64,000 nt of DNA. Origin: an uncultured Faecalibacterium sp. Lineage in GTDB: Bacteria > Bacillota > Clostridia > Oscillospirales > Ruminococcaceae. This document shows, in pieces, positions 50,995 to 59,662 of the stretch. Below the pieces are notes generated by a model. That model saw only the letters and a list, made by a program, of their open reading frames with translations. It searched no databases and was not told the origin of the DNA. How positions within the stretch are numbered: the stretch's first letter is position 1; every line of letters begins with the position of its first letter. The stretch spans positions 26,053-90,052 of the forward strand of contig CAKTEM010000013.1 in NCBI GenBank assembly GCA_934548045.1, given 5' to 3'. The position numbers were made by a program, and so were the translations under genes.

Positions 50995-51744
50995 TTATCC
51001 GGGTAAAACAGATTTTAAAAACGAATAGCTTTTCAGCGGCTTGTCCAGATGCGTCAGAGCATACTGTTCCGCCACAATTGAAAGCTTTGCCAGACTGCTG
51101 ACCGATATCTTAAAGGCGAAGATTTTTTTATCTTCCACCAGACAGATATGCCGCAGAGCATACAGCGCACCCTGATCCAGATTGCAGCCCTTCCCTGCTT
51201 TCTGCGCACAGTCCGCACAGAGAAGATAACCTTCCTGCGCATCCAGATAAAAGGCAGGGCCATCATATACGCCACAATCCCGGCAGTAGACCAGCTGCGG
51301 CATAAATCCGCACTGGCTCATGGTACGCAGTTCAAAAACCGCTTTAATGACCCGGACATCGGTTTTGTTCTCGTTTATCATGTAGAGACAGTTGAGGAGG
51401 AGCCGAAGCTCCCGTTCCGCTTCCTCTCCCGTAGGCGAAAGCGAAGAGGCCAGCTCTCCCATATACATGGCAAGCCCCATCCCCTCAACGGTCGCTGAGA
51501 TATTGTAAAAAATCTTTTCGACGGACGCTTCCTGTACCGTATACATGTTCCGCCCGGGAAGCAGAACGAATTCCGAATAGCAAAGCAGCCCACAGGCCGT
51601 AAGCAATTTGCTTTTCATCCGCAGGCTGTTCTTTGCCATCGCCGAGATCACGCCCAGCTTTGGTGTCAATATCGTCAGGATGCGATCCGCTTCTCTATAA
51701 CGTGTCTCCTTGAGGACAAGGCCCATCGTCACGATCGTGTCCAT
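50995..51744 (-). CDS. recO: DNA repair protein RecO
   Basis: A 249-residue recombination mediator: N-terminal OB fold (TMGLVLKETRYREADRILTILTPKLGVISAMA), helical body, and the zinc-binding loop CRDCG...CADC. It loads RecA with RecR. Its start lies inside the yqzL-like gene in another frame, suggesting coupled translation. Confidence 0.93.
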   Translation of the reverse strand: MDTIVTMGLVLKETRYREADRILTILTPKLGVISAMAKNSLRMKSKLLTACGLLCYSEFVLLPGRNMYTVQEASVEKIFYNISATVEGMGLAMYMGELASSLSPTGEEAERELRLLLNCLYMINENKTDVRVIKAVFELRTMSQCGFMPQLVYCRDCGVYDGPAFYLDAQEGYLLCADCAQKAGKGCNLDQGALYALRHICLVEDKKIFAFKISVSSLAKLSIVAEQYALTHLDKPLKSYSFLKSVLPG

Positions 51745-51859
51745 CTGTCAATTCTCCTACCGAAGCAGGCATCTCCGGGTCGAGTGTCTGCTTGTAGTCC
51801 AGATACCGAAATATATTTCCCGTACAGGCAAATGCCTGCCAGCTGGTTTCCGCATCCAT
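51695..51859 (-). CDS. YqzL-like small protein
   Basis: A 54-residue gene found by reading the gap between era and recO. The product begins MDAETSWQAFACTGNIFRYL and continues DYKQ, the pattern of the YqzL family, which lies directly before recO in Firmicutes. GGGAG stands 8 bases before the ATG. The 3' part overlaps the recO start by 50 bases. Function unknown; conservation of position is the main support. Confidence 0.75.
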   Translation of the reverse strand: MDAETSWQAFACTGNIFRYLDYKQTLDPEMPASVGELTDGHDRDDGPCPQGDTL

Positions 51860-51955
51860 CGACAACGCTCCCTTCCGTACTTTTCATACACCGTTAGTGT
51901 TGTCTCTATCCTAGACGCCTATCCCCGGGAAATCTGTCCTGTTATGGCTGAAGGC

Positions 51956-52894
51956 TCAGCGGTTCGTAGGATTCTGCTTGAAACCGAAGTTGTTCAGCAG
52001 GAATTCGTTATCACGCCAATCCGCCTTGACCTTGACCCAGCACTGCAGGTTGACCCGGCAGCCCAGAAATTCTTCGCAGTCCGCACGGGCCGCGCTTGCG
52101 ATTTTTTTCAGCATCGCGCCACCCTTGCCGATGACCATACCCTTGTGGCTCTCCCGTTCGCAATAGATGTTCACGTCGATATCCACGAGGTCCGTACCCG
52201 GACGCTCTTTGAAACGCTCGACGACGACCGCAATGCCGTGTGGGATCTCATCACGCATGTAGAGCAGGAACTTTTCACGGATGACTTCTGCGACCAGTTC
52301 CTTTTCGGGCATATCGGTGTAAGCATCATCATCAAAATAATGGGGGCCTTCGACTGCATACCGGCTCAGTGCGTCAAACAGTTCCTCGCAGTGGTCGTTA
52401 TCCCGGACGCTGACGGTATAGATATCATCAAAGATACCCAGTTCTTTCAGTTCAGCCTTGCGTGCGTCCAAGTCCGCCAGGTCTTTGACGAGGTCGGTCT
52501 TGTTGATGACTGCAATCGCAGGGCCGCCGCTCTGACGCAGAGCCTCGACCAGCATCATTTCGGACTCGTTCAACGCACCATAAGGCTCAAACAGCATCAT
52601 GGAGACATCCACATCCGCAATAGAATCGCTGGCGGTCTTGTCCATCCGTTTACCCAGCTTGTTGTGCGCCTTGTGGACGCCCGGTGTATCCAGCAGAACA
52701 TACTGGAGCGGCCCACGGGTGATGACGCCCGTGATACGGGTACGGGTCGTCTGGGGCTTCGAGGTCACAATCGCGACCTTTTCGCCGACCAGCAGATTCG
52801 TCAGGCTGGATTTGCCGACATTCGGGCGGCCAATGACCGCCACAAAGACGGATGATGTATCGTAATGCTCCTGCATCGGTGTTGCACTTTTCAA
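51956..52894 (-). CDS. era: GTPase Era
   Basis: A 312-residue GTPase for 30S maturation. G1 GRPNVGKSS, G2 region QTTRTRITG, G3 DTPGVHKAHNKLG, G4 INKTDLV, and a C-terminal KH domain with KGMVIGKGGAMLKKIASAAR. TTG start 52894 is supported by AGGAG 8 bases upstream; the ATG six codons later has no ribosome site. Lies in the ybeY-era-yqzL-recO run. Confidence 0.95.
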   Translation of the reverse strand: MKSATPMQEHYDTSSVFVAVIGRPNVGKSSLTNLLVGEKVAIVTSKPQTTRTRITGVITRGPLQYVLLDTPGVHKAHNKLGKRMDKTASDSIADVDVSMMLFEPYGALNESEMMLVEALRQSGGPAIAVINKTDLVKDLADLDARKAELKELGIFDDIYTVSVRDNDHCEELFDALSRYAVEGPHYFDDDAYTDMPEKELVAEVIREKFLLYMRDEIPHGIAVVVERFKERPGTDLVDIDVNIYCERESHKGMVIGKGGAMLKKIASAARADCEEFLGCRVNLQCWVKVKADWRDNEFLLNNFGFKQNPTNR

Positions 52895-52958
52895 AATAGA
52901 ACTCCTGTCTTATCCTGCGCACACAAGGCGCGGTATCTTTTTGAACTCTGTAAAACGC

Positions 52959-53450
52959 TTATTCCGTGTAGCTGACGGTACGGGGCAGACCCAGCTGGGT
53001 CAGAACAGCCTCTTCCTTCTCGCGCATCCGCATTGCTTCCAGACCGCCGTTCTCGTGGTCGTAACCCAACAGATGAAGCATCGAGTGGACGGTCAGGAAC
53101 GCGACCTCGCGCTGAAGCGGATGACCGTACAGCGTTGCCTGCTCCTGTGCGCGCTCCATGCTGATGACGATATCGCCCAGCATCTTGCAGCCGTTGTTCT
53201 CGTCAACATCGTATACACCGTCCACTCCTAGAGGGAAGCTCAGAACGTCGGTCGGCATCGGCTTGTTGCGGTACTGGTTGTTCAGTTCGGCAATGGCCGC
53301 GTTGTCCACGAAGGTAACGCTGATCTCAGCCGGAGCATCGAAATGCTCATACTCCAGAACTGCATTGCATGCACGGCGGATCAGAATACGAAGGCCGGAA
53401 GGAACCTTGACAACTTTCTGTGAATTGGTGATCAAAACTTTATTGGACAT
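52959..53450 (-). CDS. ybeY: endoribonuclease YbeY
   Basis: A 163-residue zinc RNase for rRNA maturation. The three-His motif HSMLHLLGYDH is intact, with RNKPMPTDVLSFPLG and LGDIVISMERAQEQA before it. Start 53450 has GGAGAGGG upstream. Follows phoH and precedes era, a conserved order. Confidence 0.95.
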   Translation of the reverse strand: MSNKVLITNSQKVVKVPSGLRILIRRACNAVLEYEHFDAPAEISVTFVDNAAIAELNNQYRNKPMPTDVLSFPLGVDGVYDVDENNGCKMLGDIVISMERAQEQATLYGHPLQREVAFLTVHSMLHLLGYDHENGGLEAMRMREKEEAVLTQLGLPRTVSYTE

Positions 53451-53507
53451 AATGCCCTCTCCTTTCTTTTTTACCCGAATCAATTTTCTATGGGAAATGA
53501 TGATCGT

Positions 53508-54470
53508 TTAACGCTTGGTTGGGTGTGCGGCCGCTTCGTATGCCTTGATGATCTCCTGCACCAGACGATGCCGCACGACATCCTTTTCGGTAAAGTAACA
53601 CTGAGCGATACCGCCGACGCCTTTTAATACCTGCAAAGCATCGACAAGGCCGCTCCGGGTCCGATCAGGCAGGTCGATCTGGGTCACATCACCCGTCACA
53701 ACGACCTTGGAGCCGACACCCATACGGGTCAGGAACATCTTCATCTGTTCCGGCGTCGTGTTCTGCGCCTCATCCAGAATGATGAACGAATCATCCAGCG
53801 TCCGGCCGCGCATGTATGCCAGCGGTGCAACCTCGATGATCTGCTTCTCGACCAGCCGCTCGTACGTCTCTGCGCCCAGCATATCGAACAGACCATCATA
53901 AAGCGGCCGCAGATACGGGTCTACCTTCTGCTGCAAGTCGCCCGGCAGAAATCCCAGCTTCTCACCTGCTTCCACCGCCGGGCGTGTCAGCACGATACGG
54001 GAAACATCTTTCGCCTTAAACGCCTTGACTGCCATTGCGACCGCCAGATAAGTCTTGCCGGTGCCGGCCGGGCCGACGCCAAAGGTGATGGCGTTGCTCC
54101 GGATAGCATTCAGGTATTCCTTCTGACCCAGCGTCTTGGGCCGAATCGGTCTGCCCTTGACCGTTACCGTCACAAAATCTTCGGTCAGCTCACGGACACG
54201 CTTTTCCTCGCCATCGTGCGCCAGACTCAGGCAATAGCGCACCGTCTGGTCTTCCAGCGGCGTGTGGTTTTCAATCAGGAGCAACATTCCCTCAACGGCA
54301 CGCGCGGCAGCGGCAACATTTGCGGCCTCGCCCGAAAGGCGAAGCTCTGTGCCGCGGCAAACTGCCGTCACTGAGAATTCCTTTTCCAGCAGGCGGATAT
54401 TCCGGTCACAATTGCCAAATACCGCCGCCGCGATCTCCACACTATCCAATTCGATGTTCTTTTCTGTCAT
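53508..54470 (-). CDS. phoH: PhoH-like ATPase
   Basis: A 320-residue protein: N-terminal KH-like part (residues 10-70), then the PhoH ATPase with Walker A GVGPAGTGKTYLAVAMAVKA, RPAVEAGEKLGFLPGDLQQK, and Walker B SFIILDEAQNTTPEQMKMFLTRMG. Start 54470 follows GAGGAGCCAC. Works with YbeY in rRNA/RNA processing in many bacteria. A possible -10 TACAAT lies on the minus strand about 45 bases upstream; the -35 is weak. Confidence 0.94.
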   Translation of the reverse strand: MTEKNIELDSVEIAAAVFGNCDRNIRLLEKEFSVTAVCRGTELRLSGEAANVAAAARAVEGMLLLIENHTPLEDQTVRYCLSLAHDGEEKRVRELTEDFVTVTVKGRPIRPKTLGQKEYLNAIRSNAITFGVGPAGTGKTYLAVAMAVKAFKAKDVSRIVLTRPAVEAGEKLGFLPGDLQQKVDPYLRPLYDGLFDMLGAETYERLVEKQIIEVAPLAYMRGRTLDDSFIILDEAQNTTPEQMKMFLTRMGVGSKVVVTGDVTQIDLPDRTRSGLVDALQVLKGVGGIAQCYFTEKDVVRHRLVQEIIKAYEAAAHPTKR

Positions 54471-54592
54471 GTGGCTCCTCCCGAAACTTTTGATAAGAAT
54501 CCACCTATATTGTACCACCAAAAGTCTAATTAGAAAACTGTGAAAACTGCACAAAATATTCAGACCGGTTCCATCGGTTTTTCCATACGAAC

Positions 54593-54659
54593 AAAAAGGC
54601 CGGGCCTTACAGCCAAAGCCCACAGAAACAAGCCTGCAAGCCCAAGCCATAAAGCCCGG
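54593..54659 (-). terminator. terminator of guaB
   Basis: Minus strand CCGGGCTTTA (54659-54650) pairs with TAAGGCCCGG (54609-54600) with one G-U-type position; CTTTTT follows. The 40-base loop contains further short pairings. Confidence 0.7.
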
Positions 54660-54695
54660 TATAGAGTATCTTTAAAATCTGAAAATCGTCCTAAA

Positions 54696-56210
54696 TCAGC
54701 CGTTGATGATGTTCGGAGTCGCGTTCTTCAGCACGACATCGTGGCTGCCGCCCTCAACGATGGAGGTGGAGGAAACGACGGTCAGCTTTGCCTTCTGCTG
54801 CAGTTCCGGAATAGACAGAGCACCGCAGTTGCACATGGTGCTCTTGACCTTGTACAGAGTGGTCTGGACGCCGTCTTCCAGAGGGCCGGCATACGGAACA
54901 TAGCTGTCGACGCCTTCCTCAAAGCTCAGCTTGGTGGATCCGCCGAGGTCATAACGCTGCCAGTTGCGAGCGCGGTTGGAACCTTCACCCCAGTACTCCT
55001 TCATATACTGGCCATTGATACGGACCTTGTTCGTGGGGCTCTCGTCGAAACGTGCGAAGTAGCGGCCCAGCATCACGAAGTCGGCACCCATTGCCAGAGC
55101 CAGAGTGATGTGATAATCGTGAACGATGCCGCCATCCGAGCAGATGGGAACATAGATGCCGGTCTCTTTGTAATACTCATCACGAGCCTTGGCGACCTCG
55201 ATGACAGCGGTTGCCTGACCACGGCCGATGCCCTTGGTCTCACGGGTGATGCAGATGGAACCGCCGCCGATGCCGATCTTCACGAAGTCTGCGCCAGCCT
55301 TTGCGAGGAAGCGGAAGCCCTCAGCGTCGACAACGTTGCCTGCACCGACCTTGACGGTATCGCCGTAATGCTCACGGATCCAGCTGATAGTGCGGCTCTG
55401 CCACTCGGAATAGCCTTCGGAAGAGTCGATGCACAGAACATCAACGCCAGCGTCGACCAGAGCAGGCACACGGTCAGCGTAGTCACGGGTGTTGATACCC
55501 GCGCCGACGACATAGCTCTTGTTGGCATCCAGCAGCTCGTTTGCGTTCTTCTTGTGGGAGTCGTAGTCCTTGCGGAAGACGATATACTTCAGGTTGCCCT
55601 CAGCATCGACCAGCGGCAGGGTGTTGATCTTGTTATCCCAGATGATGTTGTTGCAGTCGTGCAGAGAGGTGTTCTCCGGAGCGGTTACCAGCTTTTCGAT
55701 GGGAGTCATGAAGGTCGTGACAGATGCATCGTCAGGAGTGTGGTTCACACGGTAGTCACGGGAAGCGACAATTCCCAGCAGCTTGCCGTTGGGAGTACCG
55801 TCAGCAGTGATGGCGATGGTGGAGTGGCCGGTACGGGCTTTCAACTCCAGAACATCATGCAGGGTCGCAGTCGGTGCCAGATTGGAGTCGGAAACGACAT
55901 AGCCAGCCTTGTAGCTCTTGACACGGCGAACCATTGCGGCCTCGTTCTCGATGCTCTGAGAGCCATAGATAAAGGAAACGCCGCCCTGACGTGCCAGTGC
56001 GATCGCCAGCTTATCACCGGAGACAGACTGCATGATCGCGCTGATCATCGGGATGTTCATTTCCAGAGGGCATTTTTCCTCCCCTTTGCGGTACTTGACC
56101 AACGGGGTTTTCAGGCTGACAGCCGTCGGAACATTCTCCGCCGAGGAATAACCCGGAACAAGCAGGTACTCACCGAAGGTGCGAGAAGGTTCTTCATAAA
56201 AATAAGCCAT
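54696..56210 (-). CDS. guaB: IMP dehydrogenase (Tritrichomonas-like type)
   Basis: A 504-residue IMPDH for GMP synthesis. Catalytic loop IGIGGGSICITRETKGIGRGQAT with Cys320, CBS insertion (about residues 110-225), and the flap with ARNWQRYDLGG (Arg-Tyr pair). Sequence and spacing are strikingly close, from memory, to the Tritrichomonas foetus enzyme (503 residues, Cys319), which stands apart from common bacterial GuaB. Own promoter and terminator: a single-gene unit. AAAGGAG before the ATG. Confidence 0.94.
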   Translation of the reverse strand: MAYFYEEPSRTFGEYLLVPGYSSAENVPTAVSLKTPLVKYRKGEEKCPLEMNIPMISAIMQSVSGDKLAIALARQGGVSFIYGSQSIENEAAMVRRVKSYKAGYVVSDSNLAPTATLHDVLELKARTGHSTIAITADGTPNGKLLGIVASRDYRVNHTPDDASVTTFMTPIEKLVTAPENTSLHDCNNIIWDNKINTLPLVDAEGNLKYIVFRKDYDSHKKNANELLDANKSYVVGAGINTRDYADRVPALVDAGVDVLCIDSSEGYSEWQSRTISWIREHYGDTVKVGAGNVVDAEGFRFLAKAGADFVKIGIGGGSICITRETKGIGRGQATAVIEVAKARDEYYKETGIYVPICSDGGIVHDYHITLALAMGADFVMLGRYFARFDESPTNKVRINGQYMKEYWGEGSNRARNWQRYDLGGSTKLSFEEGVDSYVPYAGPLEDGVQTTLYKVKSTMCNCGALSIPELQQKAKLTVVSSTSIVEGGSHDVVLKNATPNIING

Positions 56211-56304
56211 AATCTAAACTCCTTTTCTCTGATTGCAGTCCGTCAAAACGGCAACAAAACATTTCACTTCTAACATGTGTAACTTGCTCAAAATGATTGA
56301 CTAT

Positions 56305-56333
56305 ATGATACCACAAATGCCCGGCGAATACAA
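56305..56333 (-). promoter_or_regulatory. promoter of guaB
   Basis: Minus strand -35 TTGTAT (56333-56328), 17-base spacer, -10 TATCAT (56310-56305). Leader of about 90 bases before the ATG; no purine riboswitch pattern was recognised in it. Confidence 0.7.
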
Positions 56334-56466
56334 AACAAACTTTGTAAAAATGCTTCACGGAAAAACAGTCAATTTGTATAGGAAATTCGGGCAAAGTAAG
56401 ACTTTATCGACAGATTTTCGGTGAGTTGGCTTTATTTTCATCTTTTTTACCGGCAAAAATGGACGC

Positions 56467-56501
56467 AAAAAAGCTCGTCCGTTTTCAGGACGAGCCTTTT
56501 T
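56467..56501. terminator. bidirectional terminator
   Basis: GCTCGTCC (56473-56480) pairs with GGACGAGC (56488-56495); A and T tracts flank both sides (AAAAAA 56467-56472; TTTTT 56497-56501). On the minus strand it ends the candidate RNA described next. Confidence 0.85.
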
Positions 56502-56641
56502 GCACACGAAGCGAGATACCGCCTGTGCGGTGCGAGCGACAGCTGTGAAGGAGAACAGCCGGAGGAGGATGCTCGACACCCGATATCTCAAGAACAAGAA
56601 GAAAAAGATTTCACAATCCAGAAGAGCTTTGCGCTTTCTGT
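56467..56641 (-). ncRNA. candidate small structured RNA gene
   Basis: A minus-strand promoter (TTGCAA 56676-56671, 17 bases, TACAAT 56653-56648) and the terminator at 56467-56495 frame a gene-free segment of about 175 bases. Inside it GAGATA and GGTGTCGAGC on one side pair with GCTCGCACC and TATCTC on the other, enclosing a smaller hairpin (GCTGT...ACAGC). No ribosome site or conserved small reading frame is seen. It matches no RNA family I can name; it could also be the 3' end of an extended thioesterase transcript. Confidence 0.4.
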
Positions 56642-56647
56642 AACCAT

Positions 56648-56676
56648 ATTGTAACTCTTTTCAAAGGATTTTGCAA
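56648..56676 (-). promoter_or_regulatory. promoter of the candidate small RNA
   Basis: Minus strand -35 TTGCAA (56676-56671), 17-base spacer, -10 TACAAT (56653-56648). The region 56639-56727 also has several TGTAAC/GTTACA words on both strands, possibly a regulator site. Confidence 0.55.
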
Positions 56677-56771
56677 GAGGTTTTTGTAATTTTTTCGTAA
56701 CCTTTGTTACAAATTGTTACAGAATTCGATGCAGACATCTCTTTTCGCCTTGCTTTAAGCGACTGTTCGTC

Positions 56772-57521
56772 TTATTCCGTTGTTTTTTCGGCATCTGGTT
56801 CGCCAAATTCCAGATAACACTCAAATGCCGCGTGTTCTCCCCGGCGGCCTACTACATACCAGCCATCCTTCGAGGGCGCATATCTGACCTCAAATTCCGA
56901 CCCCATCGGGATCTCCCGGTGATACTTGATGGACGCAAACCGGAGCTGACCGGCATCAAACGCTTCGGACGGAATGGCATCACAGGCGATATCCAGATAA
57001 TAGGAGTTGTTGACATGGCGGTTCAGGTCACACAGCGAATAGCTGGCCGTCCGGGTGCCTGCCGAGATCAGGTCTTTGCTCTTATGCACCAGCTGGGGCA
57101 GCTCTTCCAGAACATCATCGTTCCAGAAGCCCGGCGTTCTCCAGCTGGGCTGACGTAGGATGCGCTCCTGCGTGGTATCCACAACGATCCAGCGGCTGTC
57201 TACCATCGCCAGCTCGTTTCCCTCTTCGTCGAGAATCCATGTCAGCCGTTTCATGGAGCCCTTCTTGCACTGCTCGCAGGCGGTGACGAGTTTCAGCTTT
57301 TCGGCGCGCAGGGGCATCCGGATAATTTGGACTGCCTGCTTGCCGACCAGAAACGCCGTGTGATGAGCTTTGAAAAAGGCATCGTCCATCCCGTAGGCAC
57401 GGGCGTGGTCGGCGGCAGCCTGCTCCACATAGCGGAACAGCGCGCTGGGCTTGAGCATCCGGCGGAAATCGCCGTCGGCGTTCAGCACCATCGCAGGCTC
57501 GGTAAAAGTATGATATTCCAT
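56772..57521 (-). CDS. acyl-ACP thioesterase
   Basis: A 249-residue double hotdog-fold thioesterase of the FatA/FatB type found in Clostridia. N-terminal hotdog (HARAYGMDDAFFKAHHTAFLVGKQAVQI), then RWIVVDTTQERILRQP, and the catalytic segment DLNRHVNNSYYLDIACD with Asn and His. It releases free fatty acids from acyl carrier protein. The start has a GAAAGGATTC ribosome site. Single gene between two terminators. Confidence 0.9.
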   Translation of the reverse strand: MEYHTFTEPAMVLNADGDFRRMLKPSALFRYVEQAAADHARAYGMDDAFFKAHHTAFLVGKQAVQIIRMPLRAEKLKLVTACEQCKKGSMKRLTWILDEEGNELAMVDSRWIVVDTTQERILRQPSWRTPGFWNDDVLEELPQLVHKSKDLISAGTRTASYSLCDLNRHVNNSYYLDIACDAIPSEAFDAGQLRFASIKYHREIPMGSEFEVRYAPSKDGWYVVGRRGEHAAFECYLEFGEPDAEKTTE

Positions 57522-57540
57522 AGAGAATCCTTTCTAAAGA

Positions 57541-57574
57541 AATAAGCCGCACCTCAAAAGAAGCGCGGCTTATT
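57541..57574 (-). terminator. terminator of the pot operon
   Basis: Minus strand AATAAGCCGC (57574-57565) pairs perfectly with GCGGCTTATT (57550-57541) around a 14-base loop; the following tract is TTCTTT. Confidence 0.75.
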
Positions 57575-57584
57575 CAAAATCGGT

Positions 57585-58817
57585 TTAATACATGTTGCGA
57601 GATTTTTTGCGCAGCTTTCTCCAGATATTAAAGCACGCCAGAGCCAGCATTGCAAGCAGCAGCATCAGGAACAGATATCCGCTGCCGCCTTCGTCGTAGC
57701 TCTTCATCTCACTCCACTTGACGTCAAGTTCGTTGTTGACCTCGTCGCTCAGAGCGGTGAAGACTTTTTCTTTCTCCTCGATCTCCTCGGACGGGAATGC
57801 AATTTCGCTGTACTTCAAATCTTCGTCCAGTACTTCCCAGACAGCACTCATCGGGGTGGTGTAGCCGATATACTCGGCGTTTGCCTTGCCGACATCGACC
57901 TCACACATGAAGTTAATGAACATTTCGGCAGCCTCCTCGTGTTCACTGGTGGACGGGATGCACATACTGTCCACCGACAGGACACTACCCTCCTCCGGGA
58001 AGACCCACGCCAGATCCGGATTATCGTCGATCATGGTGATGGCATCGCCGGAGTAGTAAACGCCAATTGCCGCCTCGCCGCCGATCATCTTATCGAAAAT
58101 TTCGTCCATGACGTAGGCCTGAACCAGCGGCTTCTGCGCTTTCAGCTCTTCCACCACCTCGTCGACCTCTTCCGCCGACTCCGGGTTGATGCTCTTTCCG
58201 GCCTTGAACGCCGCGATGGCATACGCATCGCGGCTGTTGTTGAACATCAGGATATTGCCGGAATACTCCTCATTCCACAAGTCTGCCCAGCTGGTCGGTA
58301 CTTCATCCACCATTGTGGTGTTATAGATGATACCGGTCGTGCAGAGCATATAAGGAACAGTGTATTTGTTTTCCGGGTCATAATCGGCATAGCGGTAGTT
58401 CTCGTCGATGTTCTGGAAGTTGGGGATATTGTCGTAGTTGAGCGGCATCAACATTCCTTCCGAGATCATCTTTGCGACCATATAATCGGACGGGATGATA
58501 ACATCGTAGTTTGCCGCACCGGATTTCAGTTTTGCGTACAGGGATTCGTTGGAATCGAAGGTCGTGTAGTTGACCTTGATGCCGGTCAAGTCCTCGAACG
58601 CAGAGACAACATCCACGCTGTCGTCCGAACCGTTGGAGATATACTCGCCCCAGTTGTAGACATTCAGCGTGATATTCTGGCCCTTGAAGCGCGTCCAGTC
58701 GTAATCATCGCTTACCGAGATATCCTCGTTGACCTCGATGGTACCGGCCGCGAACGCAGACAGCGGCATCGTCAAAGCAAGAATCACCGTCAGGAGAAGA
58801 ATCACAAAACGCTTCAT
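57585..58817 (-). CDS. potD: spermidine/putrescine-binding protein with C-terminal membrane anchor
   Basis: A 410-residue periplasmic-type binding protein. Signal peptide at 1-24 (VILLLTVILALTMPLSAFA), then ITLNVYNWGEYISNG, the typical start of PotD, and DVIIPSDYMVAKMISEGML. No lipobox Cys; instead a C-terminal hydrophobic helix (YLFLMLLLAMLALACFNIW) and basic tail would hold it to the membrane, about 40 residues longer than usual. Last gene of the operon and overlaps potC by ATGA. Confidence 0.92.
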   Translation of the reverse strand: MKRFVILLLTVILALTMPLSAFAAGTIEVNEDISVSDDYDWTRFKGQNITLNVYNWGEYISNGSDDSVDVVSAFEDLTGIKVNYTTFDSNESLYAKLKSGAANYDVIIPSDYMVAKMISEGMLMPLNYDNIPNFQNIDENYRYADYDPENKYTVPYMLCTTGIIYNTTMVDEVPTSWADLWNEEYSGNILMFNNSRDAYAIAAFKAGKSINPESAEEVDEVVEELKAQKPLVQAYVMDEIFDKMIGGEAAIGVYYSGDAITMIDDNPDLAWVFPEEGSVLSVDSMCIPSTSEHEEAAEMFINFMCEVDVGKANAEYIGYTTPMSAVWEVLDEDLKYSEIAFPSEEIEEKEKVFTALSDEVNNELDVKWSEMKSYDEGGSGYLFLMLLLAMLALACFNIWRKLRKKSRNMY

Positions 58818-59662
58818 TCTGCGTCGCCTCCTCTCAGAGCCTTCTGGTTCTGGCGATATTCCCGGCTCTCCATTGCGTTGGAAATAAGAATGATTGCCAG
58901 AATGACGACAAACATGATGGTCGACAGCGCGTAAATCTCCGGGCTGACCTTCTTACGGGTCATCGAATAGATGGCGATGGGCAGCGTCTCGACGGTGCCA
59001 CAGTTGAAGTAGGAAATCATAAAGTCGTCAATGGAGTAGGTCAGGCAAATCAGGAACGCCGACATGATTGCCGGGCTGATCTCCGGGAGAATGACCTTGA
59101 AGAAAGCCTGCTTCGGGTCACAACCGAGGTCAAGAGCCGCCTCATACAGTTTGATGTCCAACTGCTTAAGCTTGGGCGTCACGTTGAAGATGACATACGG
59201 CACGTTGAACGCGATATGCGCAATGAGCAGAGTTGGCAGGCCCATGATGTTATCGGGCAGGAAATCAATCTTGTCCGCGAACCGCTGATATGCCACAAAG
59301 AGCAGCATCAGCGAAATACCGGTAATAATTTCCGGGTTGACGACCGGGATATAAGTGATATTCGTAATCACCAGACGGCTCTTCTTGCCCATCGAGGCGA
59401 TGCCAAGAGATGCCGCCGTACCCAGCACCGTAGCGATAACGGCCGAAATCAGCGCGACCTCAATGGAGACCCACAGTGCGTGCAGGATAGCCGAGTTATG
59501 GAACAGACTGCTATACCATTTCAGCGTAAAACCCGTAAAGAGCGCGTAGCCCTTGCTTTGGTTGAAGCTGAACACGATCATATAGGCGATCGGCAGGTAC
59601 ATGAAGCAAAAGAACAGGATGACGTAGGCGCGCTGCATCAGCCGAAGATGTTTTGTTTTCAT
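58814..59662 (-). CDS. potC: spermidine/putrescine ABC transporter permease PotC
   Basis: A 282-residue permease with six membrane helices and the EAA loop (EAALDLGCDPKQAFFKVILPEISP). N-terminal YVILFFCFMYLPIAYMIVFSFNQSKG is typical for PotC. Overlaps potB and potD by single ATGA-type contacts. Confidence 0.94.
   Translation of the reverse strand: MKTKHLRLMQRAYVILFFCFMYLPIAYMIVFSFNQSKGYALFTGFTLKWYSSLFHNSAILHALWVSIEVALISAVIATVLGTAASLGIASMGKKSRLVITNITYIPVVNPEIITGISLMLLFVAYQRFADKIDFLPDNIMGLPTLLIAHIAFNVPYVIFNVTPKLKQLDIKLYEAALDLGCDPKQAFFKVILPEISPAIMSAFLICLTYSIDDFMISYFNCGTVETLPIAIYSMTRKKVSPEIYALSTIMFVVILAIILISNAMESREYRQNQKALRGGDAE

Noticed and set aside
51710..52855. 381-codon plus-strand open frame
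   Set aside because: Antisense to era, which is certain from its G motifs and KH domain.
56500..56620. SRP RNA or 6S RNA in the gap before the thioesterase gene
   Set aside because: The SRP apical loop with GGAA and the 6S pattern of end-closing stem plus central bubble could not be fitted.
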